Assembly: GCA_965247265.1 (NCBI GenBank)
Contig: OZ252002.1
Coordinates: 62,001-126,000 of the forward strand
Direction of reading: 5' to 3'
Length of the DNA: 64,000 nucleotides
Source: G965247265 sp965247265
Lineage (GTDB): Bacteria; Pseudomonadota; Gammaproteobacteria; UBA4575
Under the pieces are notes generated by a model. That model was given only the letters and a program-made list of their open reading frames with translations, was not told the origin of the DNA and did no database searches. Shown piece after piece: positions 1 through 8,894 of this stretch (position 1 is its first letter; the number at the start of each line of letters is the position of its first letter). The translations under genes were made by a program, and so were the position numbers.

Positions 1-1842
1 ACCATTCTGTTTATATTTGCAGCCTGTGTAACCCTTGTCATATGGATTTCTGAACTCGGCCAAAATACAGCAATTGCATTTATTGTTGGGGCCTTATGCT
101 CTTCTGCAGCCGGCTACATCGGAATGTATACGGCCACCCGTGCAAATGTACGCACGACAGTTGCCGCTCACGAAAAAGGTGCAGGGGCAGCGCTGAATGT
201 TGCTTTTTTTGGTGGCTCAATAATGGGGTTAACGGTTGCAGCAATGGGGCTGCTAGGACTCGGTTCACTCTATTTAATATATGGACAAGATCCTGCCACG
301 GCCAATGTCATACATGGATTTGGCATGGGCGCCTCCACCGTTGCATTATTTTCGCGTGTCGGCGGCGGCATCTTTACAAAAAGCGCAGATGTTGGTGCTG
401 ATTTGGTTGGTAAAATAGAAGCAGGCATTCCTGAAGATGACCCACGTAATCCTGGAGTAATTGCCGACAATGTTGGCGACATCGTGGGTGATGTTGCAGG
501 TATGGGATCAGATATATTTGAATCATATTGCGGCTCCATCATTGCAACAATTGCTATAGCTGCAACATTATCCCCTTTAGTCATCGAGCAGCTGGGCAGC
601 AAAGATGTCCTCATGTTCTTGCCACTTGCATTGGCATCAACAGGTATTATTTGTTCTCTTCTTGGAATTCTTTTAGTAAAACTTGTCTCTGGAAAATCAC
701 CAGCAACCGCACTTCGAATTGGAACATTTTCCGCTGCCGTAATTTTTATTATTGCGGCCTACTTTGTAATCAACAAGTTTGGTGTGAGTAATGGTATATG
801 GATTGCAGTTCTGTCAGGCGCAGTAGGTGGAATTATTATTGGTCTTGTAACTGAGTATTACACTGGAGGCAGCCCCGTAAGAAAAATTGCTAAGGGTGGT
901 GAAACAGGTCCAGCAACAGTGCTGATTGCTGGACTGGCAACGGGAATGCAATCAGTTGTGGTACCCGTATTAAGTATTGCTGCAATTATTTTCTTTGCAA
1001 ATCATTTTGCTAACTTATATGGCGTGGGTATTGCTGCAGTTGGAATGCTAGCAACCGTTGGCATTACTATGGCCATCGATGCCTACGGTCCCGTTGCAGA
1101 TAATGCGGGTGGAATTGCCGAAATGGCAGAGCTTGGTGAAGATGTTAGAAAAATTACAGATGAACTCGATGAGGTGGGTAATACAACCGCCGCGATAGGA
1201 AAAGGTTTTGCTATTGGTGCCGCAGCTTTAGCAGCACTTGCAATTATCACTGCTTTTCTTGCAGAAGTGAGTCATGGCAAAGAATCCATCGTATTAGATT
1301 TAAGTGATCCGATGGTTTTAGTAGGATTATTTATTGGTGGTATTTTCCCATTTATTGTTGCATCAATGACAATGACTGCAGTGGGTGATGCTGCATTTGA
1401 TATGATCAAAGAAATTCGCAGACAGTTTAAAGAAATACCTGGTTTGCTCGAAGGTAAAGCACAACCTGACACCATTCGCTGTATTGATATTGCAACAACG
1501 GCTGCATTAAAACGCATGATCCCTCCTGGATTATTAGCAGTCATTGCACCCGTTGTGGTGGGCTTTGGCTTTGGTGCTGAAACGCTAGGCGGAATGCTCG
1601 GCGGCGCATTATTAGGTTGCGTACTCCTTGCATTAATGATGGCAAACGCTGGCGGTGCATGGGATAACGCCAAAAAATATGTCGAAAAAGGAAACTTAGG
1701 CGGTAAAGGATCAGATGTTCACAAAGCAGCAGTTGTAGGTGACACGGTTGGTGACCCTTTCAAAGATACGTCCGGCCCGTCCATGAATATTTTAATTAAC
1801 GTAATGGCAATTGTAAGTCTCGTTATAGCACCATTATTATAA
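1..1842 (+). CDS. hppA: Membrane-bound ion-translocating pyrophosphatase, 5' end missing
   Basis: Integral membrane enzyme coupling PPi hydrolysis to H+ (or Na+) pumping across the inner membrane. The frame is open from base 1, so the gene starts before the window; about 613 residues are visible of a family size near 670-700. Signature PPi/Mg2+ site (GKIEAGIPEDDPRNPG, residues about 138-153) is followed by the DNVGD loop, which here reads DNVGDIVGD where most relatives have DNVGDNVGD. The loop GNTTAAIGKGFAIG (about residue 393) has Ala where K+-independent pumps carry Lys, so this belongs to the K+-dependent class; whether H+ or Na+ is pumped cannot be told by eye. The C terminus is complete (SMNILINVMAIVSLV). 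No downstream partner gene. Confidence 0.97.
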   Translation, partial: TILFIFAACVTLVIWISELGQNTAIAFIVGALCSSAAGYIGMYTATRANVRTTVAAHEKGAGAALNVAFFGGSIMGLTVAAMGLLGLGSLYLIYGQDPATANVIHGFGMGASTVALFSRVGGGIFTKSADVGADLVGKIEAGIPEDDPRNPGVIADNVGDIVGDVAGMGSDIFESYCGSIIATIAIAATLSPLVIEQLGSKDVLMFLPLALASTGIICSLLGILLVKLVSGKSPATALRIGTFSAAVIFIIAAYFVINKFGVSNGIWIAVLSGAVGGIIIGLVTEYYTGGSPVRKIAKGGETGPATVLIAGLATGMQSVVVPVLSIAAIIFFANHFANLYGVGIAAVGMLATVGITMAIDAYGPVADNAGGIAEMAELGEDVRKITDELDEVGNTTAAIGKGFAIGAAALAALAIITAFLAEVSHGKESIVLDLSDPMVLVGLFIGGIFPFIVASMTMTAVGDAAFDMIKEIRRQFKEIPGLLEGKAQPDTIRCIDIATTAALKRMIPPGLLAVIAPVVVGFGFGAETLGGMLGGALLGCVLLALMMANAGGAWDNAKKYVEKGNLGGKGSDVHKAAVVGDTVGDPFKDTSGPSMNILINVMAIVSLVIAPLL

Positions 1843-1913
1843 AACTATTACTAATTTTGAATTACAAAATCGCAAATCTAGCTAATTATCTAAAATAATA
1901 CTTAACTCATCAA

Positions 1914-2150
1914 TCAGTTATTCTTAAATTGCTTCTCATCGAAATGAACATCAAGTTCTTTCACATGAATATTAGCGATACGTCGATCGGGGGTTGAACG
2001 CCGGTCTTGTTTAATTAAGTTGCCAATGCGGTTTATTACTGGAAATTTAGCGGCTCGTCCAAATGAACGTCGGTCCGATTTACTGCGACGATCCATTTCA
2101 ACTACTTTATTTTTAGCAGTTTTCTTTGGTTTTCCGATTTTAATCCACAT
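1914..2150 (-). CDS. Small basic protein with two RRSxxDRR motifs
   Basis: 78 residues, start ATG, convergent with hppA. Two copies of an arginine motif (DRRSKSDRR near residue 20, DRRSTPDRR near residue 52) flank a short central segment; the remainder is Lys-rich at the N terminus. No signal peptide or membrane segment. I do not recognise a named family; Arg/Asp repeats of this kind occur in short conserved hypothetical proteins of gammaproteobacteria. Function unknown. The repeated motif and clean frame make it more likely real than chance. Confidence 0.6.
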   Translation of the reverse strand: MWIKIGKPKKTAKNKVVEMDRRSKSDRRSFGRAAKFPVINRIGNLIKQDRRSTPDRRIANIHVKELDVHFDEKQFKNN

Positions 2151-2300
2151 ATATAATGCTCATTAGCGCTTTCCTTAATTTTAATGGAATTCAGATGCAG
2201 TGCCTGAGTATAGGCTTTGAAGGCGATGAAAATTTGATAAAAGGTGCTAAATATACAATGCTTGAATAAAAGCATATTCAAGAAATTAGATATTAGCTTG

Positions 2301-2330
2301 AATGACCGCTAAAGACCCAAAGCGGGCATT
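2301..2330. repeat. TGACCGCT-type short palindromic repeat, copy 1
   Basis: Arms AATGACCGCT and AGCGGGCATT (9 of 10 complementary) around the spacer AAAGACCCAA. Lies upstream of the DsrE-like gene. Related copies are at 2783, 4021, 4073 and 4301. Confidence 0.55.
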
Positions 2331-2387
2331 AAATAATTTGTACATTTATATATTATCTTAAAACACTAAATACCTAGGAGGCATATT

Positions 2388-2761
2388 GTGAAAAATGCAG
2401 TTGTGATACTTTCTGATCCTGAGTCTGGAACCCAAGAAGCATTAGCGCGTGCTTACAACGGCTGTGCATTTGCATATGACTGTGAACAAAATGGGGACGA
2501 GGTAGCTATCATATTTTTAGGCACAGGTGCGCGTTGGCCTATAGAGTTAGAAAAAGAAAATTGCCCGGCTCATAAAGTGTACGAAAGAGTAAAGGATAAA
2601 GTTTTAGGTGTTTCTAAGGAATGTGCGGTGGTTTTTGAAGCCGAAGGTGCCTTAAAAACCTCAATTATAATTTTCTAATAGATAATGATTTACCAGATAC
2701 TTCAGGGTTAGCAAGTCTACGAAAGCTTATTTCTGACGGTTATACAGTAGTATCTTTTTAA
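2388..2761 (+). pseudogene. DsrE-like sulfur-transfer family protein, interrupted by a frameshift
   Basis: GTG start with a strong AGGAGG ribosome site 6 bases upstream. The first frame gives 96 residues (VVILSDPESGTQEALARAYN near the start), typical of the DsrE/DsrF-like fold with about 120 residues, and stops at 2676-2678. One base back, the next frame continues with LIDNDLPDTSGLASLRKLIS and DGYTVVSF to a stop at 2759-2761, which is the ending expected for the family. Reading both together gives one normal protein. The break lies in the T-run at 2671-2674, consistent with a one-base deletion or a sequencing error. The exact function (a sulfur carrier or a DsrE-like cytoplasmic protein) is not known. 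Confidence 0.7.
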
Positions 2762-2782
2762 AATCATAAATTACCAAGTACT

Positions 2783-2804
2783 AATGACCGCTATCGTCCC
2801 AAAG
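2783..2804. repeat. TGACCGCT-type repeat, copy 2 (degenerate)
   Basis: AATGACCGCT followed by ATCGTCCCAAAG matches the first arm and spacer of the copy at 2301; the second arm is degraded. It lies just after the DsrE-like gene and before the convergent TlpA gene. Confidence 0.45.
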
Positions 2805-2820
2805 TAAAAATGATTTATAT

Positions 2821-3360
2821 TTATTTTTCTGATAGCAAATCGCGAATGATTTTTTCTACTTCCGGGTGATCAAATTCTCGTCCGCCAATGGCCCGGAATC
2901 TTACTTTCCCCATTTTATCCACTAAAAATGTGGTGGGAATACCTGCGACCTTATATGCCTCTGAAACTCTACTCTCCATATCAAACAGAATCGGGAAACT
3001 CGGGTCTGTACCGAGATCTCCCATATAAGAGAAAACATGATCTGAACTTTCTAACTGATTAATTGCGATGATGATAAAATCTGTGCCTTTCATTCTCTGG
3101 TATAACCTTTCCATTGAAGGCATTTCACGGCGACAGGGTGGACACCAGGTTGCCCAGAAGTTAATCAATAACACTTTCCCATGAAAATCTTTCAGAGAAA
3201 ATGTATTTTCGTCCATATCTTGAAGGTTGAAGTCGGGTGCATCAAAAGGTTTGGATAGTTCATTTAATTGGTAACCGAGCTTAGGAAGCGTTTGTTCAAC
3301 CGCCATCAATCCTGATGCATACAAGCAATAAATAATTAACAGTACTATGGTGTTACGCAT
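2821..3360 (-). CDS. TlpA/ResA-type periplasmic thioredoxin
   Basis: 179 residues from the ATG at 3360; a longer frame exists but this start gives a clean signal peptide (MRNTIVLLIIYCLYASGLMA) and lies one base after the upstream gene. The redoxin domain carries the catalytic WATWCPPCRREMPS (CPPC near residue 70) and a cis-Pro region (AGIPTTFLVDKMG, near residue 135). This family acts as a membrane-side or periplasmic thiol-disulfide reductase, often for cytochrome c maturation or copper centres. No cytochrome maturation genes are adjacent, so the client is unknown. Transcribed with the exported protein upstream (3362-3931). Confidence 0.88.
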   Translation of the reverse strand: MRNTIVLLIIYCLYASGLMAVEQTLPKLGYQLNELSKPFDAPDFNLQDMDENTFSLKDFHGKVLLINFWATWCPPCRREMPSMERLYQRMKGTDFIIIAINQLESSDHVFSYMGDLGTDPSFPILFDMESRVSEAYKVAGIPTTFLVDKMGKVRFRAIGGREFDHPEVEKIIRDLLSEK

Positions 3361-3361
3361 T

Positions 3362-3931
3362 TTATTTATCCTGTAGATTGCTTGGCGCACAACGCATATT
3401 TTTGATCTTCCCCACATTTTTTTCACCCTCCAGATTCCAGTTGTAGATTAGGTCGAATGGTTCTTCGCGTGGCAGTTTGATCGTAGTGAAACCCTGACTC
3501 CAATCCCCAATTTCAAACGTTTGTTCTGCGGGCAAAATAGTCCAGGAGTAGCGTATGTCCATTTTTCTCCATTCGTCCAGCCACTGAGTTTTGGTTTTAA
3601 ATGTATGTTTTACTCCATCGGCTGTGACTGCATACCAATCGGCGATACTGTAAAACAAACTCGTATCAGAAGTGTTGATGACTTTTGTTCCAAAAATACA
3701 ATAACTGGCAATATCTTCAATAGCTTCATGTGGAAAACCGTGTTGTCCATAAATAGCACGAATGTAATCTGGCAATAGTTGTATTAATTCCAGACTGAAT
3801 CCTTGATCATCTATTTTCCAGCTTAATAGTCCGCTATCGGGATTTCTGATTTGTTGTGCCTCGCCGGCTAACAGTAAAGACTGAAAACAAAATAGATAAG
3901 AAATAAAAATGTATCTCAACGTAGTATTCAT
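3362..3931 (-). CDS. Exported protein of unknown function, paired with TlpA-like gene
   Basis: 189 residues from the ATG at 3931; the frame runs 20 codons further upstream but this ATG starts a signal peptide (MNTTLRYIFISYLFCFQSLL, cleavage likely after LLLAG). The mature part is soluble, with aromatic-rich segments such as SLFYSIADWYAVTADG and two Cys (YCIFG, MRCAP). Its stop is one base before the TlpA-like start, so the two are cotranscribed and may share a periplasmic redox role. I do not recognise the family. Confidence 0.75.
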   Translation of the reverse strand: MNTTLRYIFISYLFCFQSLLLAGEAQQIRNPDSGLLSWKIDDQGFSLELIQLLPDYIRAIYGQHGFPHEAIEDIASYCIFGTKVINTSDTSLFYSIADWYAVTADGVKHTFKTKTQWLDEWRKMDIRYSWTILPAEQTFEIGDWSQGFTTIKLPREEPFDLIYNWNLEGEKNVGKIKNMRCAPSNLQDK

Positions 3932-4020
3932 TGTGATCAACACTGCATGGTACTGTGTGTTGTCCATGAACCTGGTTAATAAAATAGACAATATTTTAAC
4001 ATTTAATTGTTAATGTGTGC

Positions 4021-4092
4021 TATTGGTCGTAAGCAGTCATTCGTAGTTAACTTTTTTGAATTTTAGGCTTTTTGTCCGCTACTGACTGTTAG
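4021..4092. repeat. TGACCGCT-type repeats, two copies in opposite orientation
   Basis: The bottom strand of 4021-4041 reads AATGACTGCTTACGACCAAT, matching the 2301 copy, and the top strand at 4073-4092 reads TGTCCGCTACTGACTGTTAG. They sit just upstream of the small gene at 4105. Confidence 0.45.
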
Positions 4093-4104
4093 GAGACGAA
4101 GTAA

Positions 4105-4284
4105 ATGGATTGCCATGATGGAAAGACGATGAATGAAAGACTTTATCATTTTGGACTATTGGATGAGTTCTATATATACATCAAGCAGAGAAATGAAAAT
4201 GCAGCTATCGATGTATTAACTCAAGCAAAATATAGCAGTGAACAAGCAAAGGAAACTGTTCATGAATTATTAAACAGCATTTAA
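4105..4284 (+). CDS. Small soluble protein, 59 residues
   Basis: ATG with AGGAG at 4091-4095, nine bases upstream. The product begins MDCHDGKTMNERLYHFGLLD and ends ETVHELLNSI; it is mixed alpha-helical by composition with no membrane segment and no Cys beyond position 3. A second ATG at codon 9 is possible. It is flanked on both sides by copies of the short TGTCCGCT repeat and convergent with the RND gene. Unknown function; support is the ribosome site and balanced composition only. Confidence 0.5.
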   Translation: MDCHDGKTMNERLYHFGLLDEFYIYIKQRNENAAIDVLTQAKYSSEQAKETVHELLNSI

Positions 4285-4300
4285 TTTTTAGGCTAATGAA

Positions 4301-4330
4301 TATGTCCGCTACTAGCCTAATGCAGACATA
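4301..4330. repeat. TGTCCGCT-type palindromic repeat, copy 5
   Basis: Arms TATGTCCGC and GCAGACATA are complementary at 8 of 9 positions, with the spacer TACTAGCCTAAT. It lies between the small gene and the end of the RND gene. Confidence 0.5.
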
Positions 4331-4339
4331 ATTCGACGC

Positions 4340-7300
4340 CTATATTTTGGCAGCTTGTCTAGAAAAAAAACGTTCAGAAATATAATTGCGCATGTCGTCT
4401 GCAATCATATAAAAACAAGGTAACACTACGAGTATCAAAACTGATGCAAAGATTAATCCAAACCCAAGACTTACAGCCATGGGTGATAAAAACGCGGTTT
4501 GACCGCTCGCAAAAAAGATAAGCGGCGAAATTCCAAGAAAAGTAGTTATCGTGGTTAATAAAATTGGGCGAATGCGAATTCGTCCTGCATCCACTAATGC
4601 ATCAAAACAACTTACGCCTTCTGCAATTCGTTTTTTTGAAAAGTCAATTAAGATAAGTGAATCGTTTACAACAATACCCGTCAACGCCAGAAAACCTATC
4701 ATTGATAAAAACTGCAGATTATAGCCAAACAGCATGTGGCCAATGATCACCCCAACAATTGCAAAAGGTATGGCAAACATAATTACGAATGGATCAAGCA
4801 GTGACTTAAATAAGGCTGCAAGAATAAAAAAGATTATGACTAAAGCAATAATTAACATGTTGCCAATATCATTAAATGAATCGCGAGATTCTTTTTTCTC
4901 TCCTAAATGCAGCAAGGAATACCCATAATATTTATCGCTTAAACCAACAAATTCTTGATCTATAAGTTCATTCACTTCAATCGGCGTAATTATTTCTTTA
5001 TCTACTTCAGCAGTTATAAGCGACAAGCGCTGTGAGTCGCGGCGCTGCACAGGACCTAGACCCCGTCCCAATTCAATGTTTGCAATGTCGCCCAAATATA
5101 CGGTGCCACTATTGGCTAATGTGATTGGAAGTCGTTTTAAACCGGCTCCATCTTTACGTATGGAATCAGGAAAAATCACGCGAACAGGGTAGCGATCGGT
5201 TTTCCAGTTCACCTGCATGACTTCCAAACCTAAATAACCGGTACGCACTGCGTCTGCGATTTGCGCTTGAGTTAACCCGAGTTCACGACCTCGTTCGTTA
5301 ATTGTGTATTGGTATTCTAATTTCCCTGGCTCTAAATCTTGGCGTACATCTTTAACCCCTGGGACGCGACGTAAAAAGTTTACGACTTCGCCTGAAACTG
5401 AAAGCAATGTATCGGTTTCCTTTCCTATAATTCCTACTTCTATATCAGAACCTGCAGGACCTCCTTGAGGACGCAAAATTGAAAATCGCTGTATTCCAGG
5501 CACTGATGCAACACTATTACGAATATCATCCATAATTGCTTCTGTAGTACGTTCTCGCTTTCCATGCGGCTCAAAACGCAAATTTACGATTGGGCTAATA
5601 AATTTCTCAATAACTCCTTCGGGTTTAGATTTTTTCAGATCAACCACATACTGAATATAATTACTTCCAAGTTTAAGGCGATTAAAATCAATCAGAATTA
5701 CACCAACATTTGTAAGCAATGTATCTAACTCATCTTCTTTAAATACATCATCCATGCGATTTTCTATCTCAATGGCAAGCTCTGTAGTATCTTCAATGCT
5801 ATACGTATTTGTAGCCTCAATATTGACAAGAAACTGACCAATTTCTACATCACCAAATTGATTATACGGCATCCTTGTATGAGCAAATACCAACACCACA
5901 CTTAATGCACCTATGGTCACAGCAGATACAAAGTATCGGTTACGTAATGAAAAACGAATTAATGAAATATATTTTTCTAACAAAAATCGCCAATTTATCC
6001 AGCTGCGCTTTTTATTTTTTGAAATTCGAAGTATCTCAGCAGAATGGGAGGGCAATACGATAAATGCTTCAAGTAGTGAACCAATTAATGATGCGGATAC
6101 GACAACCGGAATGACTTGGATAAATAAACCCAATGTACCTGATACGCCAAACATTGGTAAAAATGCCGCTATTGTTGTAGTAGTGGATGCCATAACGGGC
6201 CAAAATACTTCACTTGCGCCGCGTTTTGCTGCAGCCTCGCCTTGCATTCCATTTTCCATATGCCGATAAACATTCTCAGTAATAATGATTGCATCATCGA
6301 CAATCATTCCTAATGCGATGAGAAATGCAAACATCGATACCATATTAATGGTAAATCCAAAGTAATAGATAATAATTACAGCCACTAAAAATGAAACTGG
6401 AATGCCTAATGCAGTAATAACTGCAACACGAAAATTTAAAAATAAATATAGAGATAATAAAACTAAAAATAAGCCAACTGCCCCTGATGACTTAAGTGTT
6501 TCAAGACGTGTTTTCACATATTTAGATAAATCACCAAACAACCCAATTTTAATTCCTGCTGGCAATTCATTTTGCAACGTAGCTGCAAGTTCTCGCACAG
6601 TTTGTGATACTTCAATGGTTGAAGCCTTTGCTGTTTTAGTTACCGTCAGATTTACAGATGGCTCGCCATTAAACCGGCCTAATGTCTGCGTTTCTTCGAG
6701 GCGTAACTGAACCTTTGCAATTTCGTCCAGCACCAGCTGGCCTCCACTCAAATTACTACGAATTACAATTTTTCCTGTAGCTTCAAGATTTGGAGCAGTT
6801 CCTTTACCGCGTAACAAAATGTCGCCTTCAGAGGCTTTAAGGGAACCGCCTGGCAAGTCTCTTAAATTATTGCGAAGGGCTGTGATAACGGCATCTAATG
6901 AAACATTTCGCGCAGACATTACATAAGGGTCTACTTCAACCCATATTTCCCATTCTCGCTCACCCGCAATACTGACACTGGCAACACCATTTATTTGCTG
7001 AAGACGTTTTTTAATATCTTTTGAAAATTGAATGAGTGTACCCATGGCTATATCTCCATAAACACTCATGCTTATTACTGGAAAACGCGTTTTTAGACGT
7101 GTGATATCAGGACGTTCAGCCTCATCGGGAAGGTCTGTAATTGAATCTACCGATGAACGAAGATCTCTTACAAACTCATCCACATCCGCATCGGATTTTA
7201 ATTTGATGATGATTTTAGAGATGCCTTCATTACTCTCCGATGTCACGACATCAATGTCGGCTAGTGAATCGATCTCATCTTCAATTGGAATAGTGACTTG

Positions 7301-7483
7301 TGACTCCACCTCCTCTGGCGGGGCACCTTCAAATTCAGTACTTATACGTACTTTATCGATTTCAACCACTGGGAACATTTCTTGAGGCATGCTTCGCCAA
7401 GAAATAACGCCTGTAATTACAACGAGCAGTAAAAATAGATTTACAATTAATGGATTTTTAATAGAAAAATTAATAATCCCCAT
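4340..7483 (-). CDS. RND-family efflux transporter, inner-membrane pump subunit
   Basis: 1047 residues, the usual length for AcrB/MexB/MdtB-like pumps. One N-terminal membrane helix (LIVNLFLLLVVITGVISW), a large periplasmic porter domain, helices 2-6 around residues 335-475, a second porter and dock domain, and five final helices. The proton-relay pair is visible in GMIVDDAIIITENVYRHMEN (near residue 395). Forms a trimer in the inner membrane and exports drugs, lipids or other amphiphiles, using the adaptor encoded just upstream (7615-8808). No TolC-like channel gene is next to it, so a shared outer-membrane channel is likely. Substrate cannot be inferred. Confidence 0.95.
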   Translation of the reverse strand: MGIINFSIKNPLIVNLFLLLVVITGVISWRSMPQEMFPVVEIDKVRISTEFEGAPPEEVESQVTIPIEDEIDSLADIDVVTSESNEGISKIIIKLKSDADVDEFVRDLRSSVDSITDLPDEAERPDITRLKTRFPVISMSVYGDIAMGTLIQFSKDIKKRLQQINGVASVSIAGEREWEIWVEVDPYVMSARNVSLDAVITALRNNLRDLPGGSLKASEGDILLRGKGTAPNLEATGKIVIRSNLSGGQLVLDEIAKVQLRLEETQTLGRFNGEPSVNLTVTKTAKASTIEVSQTVRELAATLQNELPAGIKIGLFGDLSKYVKTRLETLKSSGAVGLFLVLLSLYLFLNFRVAVITALGIPVSFLVAVIIIYYFGFTINMVSMFAFLIALGMIVDDAIIITENVYRHMENGMQGEAAAKRGASEVFWPVMASTTTTIAAFLPMFGVSGTLGLFIQVIPVVVSASLIGSLLEAFIVLPSHSAEILRISKNKKRSWINWRFLLEKYISLIRFSLRNRYFVSAVTIGALSVVLVFAHTRMPYNQFGDVEIGQFLVNIEATNTYSIEDTTELAIEIENRMDDVFKEDELDTLLTNVGVILIDFNRLKLGSNYIQYVVDLKKSKPEGVIEKFISPIVNLRFEPHGKRERTTEAIMDDIRNSVASVPGIQRFSILRPQGGPAGSDIEVGIIGKETDTLLSVSGEVVNFLRRVPGVKDVRQDLEPGKLEYQYTINERGRELGLTQAQIADAVRTGYLGLEVMQVNWKTDRYPVRVIFPDSIRKDGAGLKRLPITLANSGTVYLGDIANIELGRGLGPVQRRDSQRLSLITAEVDKEIITPIEVNELIDQEFVGLSDKYYGYSLLHLGEKKESRDSFNDIGNMLIIALVIIFFILAALFKSLLDPFVIMFAIPFAIVGVIIGHMLFGYNLQFLSMIGFLALTGIVVNDSLILIDFSKKRIAEGVSCFDALVDAGRIRIRPILLTTITTFLGISPLIFFASGQTAFLSPMAVSLGFGLIFASVLILVVLPCFYMIADDMRNYISERFFSRQAAKI

Positions 7484-7614
7484 TACTATTAAAATCCCTT
7501 TTGCTTTGATTCTAAGTTACAGCACATTGAATGTGCCATCATAATCTTTGTATAGAAACGCACGACGTAGTAAAAATGTGTAATTAAAGTATAGCGTCGC
7601 TAATAATGCTTAAT

Positions 7615-8808
7615 CTACATATCTGCAGTGACGTGTTGCCCATCTACTAGCCCTGAAACATCGCGGGCAACTATTAACTCTCCAGCAACAAGCCCGGGGG
7701 AAATAATATATTCGGTACCGACGCGTTGTTGAATTTTCACAGACTTTCTACTTAATAGACCATCGTTGAATACATATACATGGCTTTCTCCTGCATTTGT
7801 TGCGACCGCTGATACAGGAATTGTGATAGCATCAAACTGTTTAATTAGTGGTAATTCTGCGCTTGCTAACATTCCTGAATTTATATTTTCACCTAGCAAA
7901 CGTATTCTCAACGCATGTGTATTAGTCGATGCGTCTGGATCAGGCTGTAATGCAATTAGTTTCCCGTTTATGGATTCAGAGTTCGCCCAAACAACAATGT
8001 CTTGACCAAGGACAAGCGCATTTGCAACTTTGCCACGCACATCAAGATGAAGATCTAACAAACTTGTATCGACGATTGTTGCAACAACCTTTGTGGCTGT
8101 AACTAAATCCCCTACTTCAGCATTGACTTCATTAACATATCCAGCGAATGGCGCTTTCAATGTCGCTCTATTTAAATTGCGTTTAGTAACATCGCGCTCT
8201 GATTTTTTTAACGACAACCTTGCATTGGCGGTGCTCACCTTATATTGCAAATCAGATACCTGTGAATCAAGTGATAACATTTTTTGACGTGCCGCATCTA
8301 ATCGTGATGCAGAAATTAAAGAATCCTCATTGAGTTGTTTAAATCGTTTAACCTCTGCTTCTTGCAGGGCTAAATTGTCTTTTGCAAGTTTTAGCATGCG
8401 TTGATCGCGTTTTGCGCCTGCTTCTTCTATATGATATTGAGACTCAGCCTGTGTAAATTGATCGTGCAAATCATCGTTGTCTAATAGTAATAATGGTTGA
8501 TTTTTATCTACGAATAGACCGGGTTCAATAAGCCTCTGCTGGAGGCGCCCTTGAACTTCAAATTTCAATTGAGCAGTTTTAATTGGTTGCAAACGCCCTG
8601 TCAGTGATTCTCTAGGAATCAAATCTTGTTGCTTAACTTGAACAACCACGACCTTTAACGACGGCAGCTCATCCAATTTAGCCTCCGGGCCTTTTTGCGT
8701 CCAAAATAGAGCCCCTATTAGGAGTGCGGCAGTAACTAAAGCGATTATACTGCCCACCAGCTGGTGCTTACCCGGCTCTTTGCTACTTAATTTCATTGAC
8801 GTTGACAA
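7615..8808 (-). CDS. RND efflux periplasmic adaptor (membrane fusion protein)
   Basis: 397 residues. An N-terminal membrane anchor (residues about 18-38, SIIALVTAALLIGALFW) is followed by a half-lipoyl segment (LKFEVQGRLQQRLIEPGLFV), a long alpha-helical hairpin with heptad-like Gln/Glu/Leu content (about 100-205), the second lipoyl half (LKAPFAGYVNEVNAEVGDLV) and beta-barrel domains. HlyD/AcrA family; it bridges the pump at 4340-7483 to an outer-membrane channel. Alternative start MKLSSKE four codons in. It is 131 bases upstream of the pump gene and divergent from lptD. Confidence 0.93.
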   Translation of the reverse strand: MSTSMKLSSKEPGKHQLVGSIIALVTAALLIGALFWTQKGPEAKLDELPSLKVVVVQVKQQDLIPRESLTGRLQPIKTAQLKFEVQGRLQQRLIEPGLFVDKNQPLLLLDNDDLHDQFTQAESQYHIEEAGAKRDQRMLKLAKDNLALQEAEVKRFKQLNEDSLISASRLDAARQKMLSLDSQVSDLQYKVSTANARLSLKKSERDVTKRNLNRATLKAPFAGYVNEVNAEVGDLVTATKVVATIVDTSLLDLHLDVRGKVANALVLGQDIVVWANSESINGKLIALQPDPDASTNTHALRIRLLGENINSGMLASAELPLIKQFDAITIPVSAVATNAGESHVYVFNDGLLSRKSVKIQQRVGTEYIISPGLVAGELIVARDVSGLVDGQHVTADM

Positions 8809-8894
8809 CGCGCTTATCCTAATACTGTTACACTGTAAATGATTGAATAATAATAAAATCCACTGATCCTACAGACATATTTTACTCATTATTT

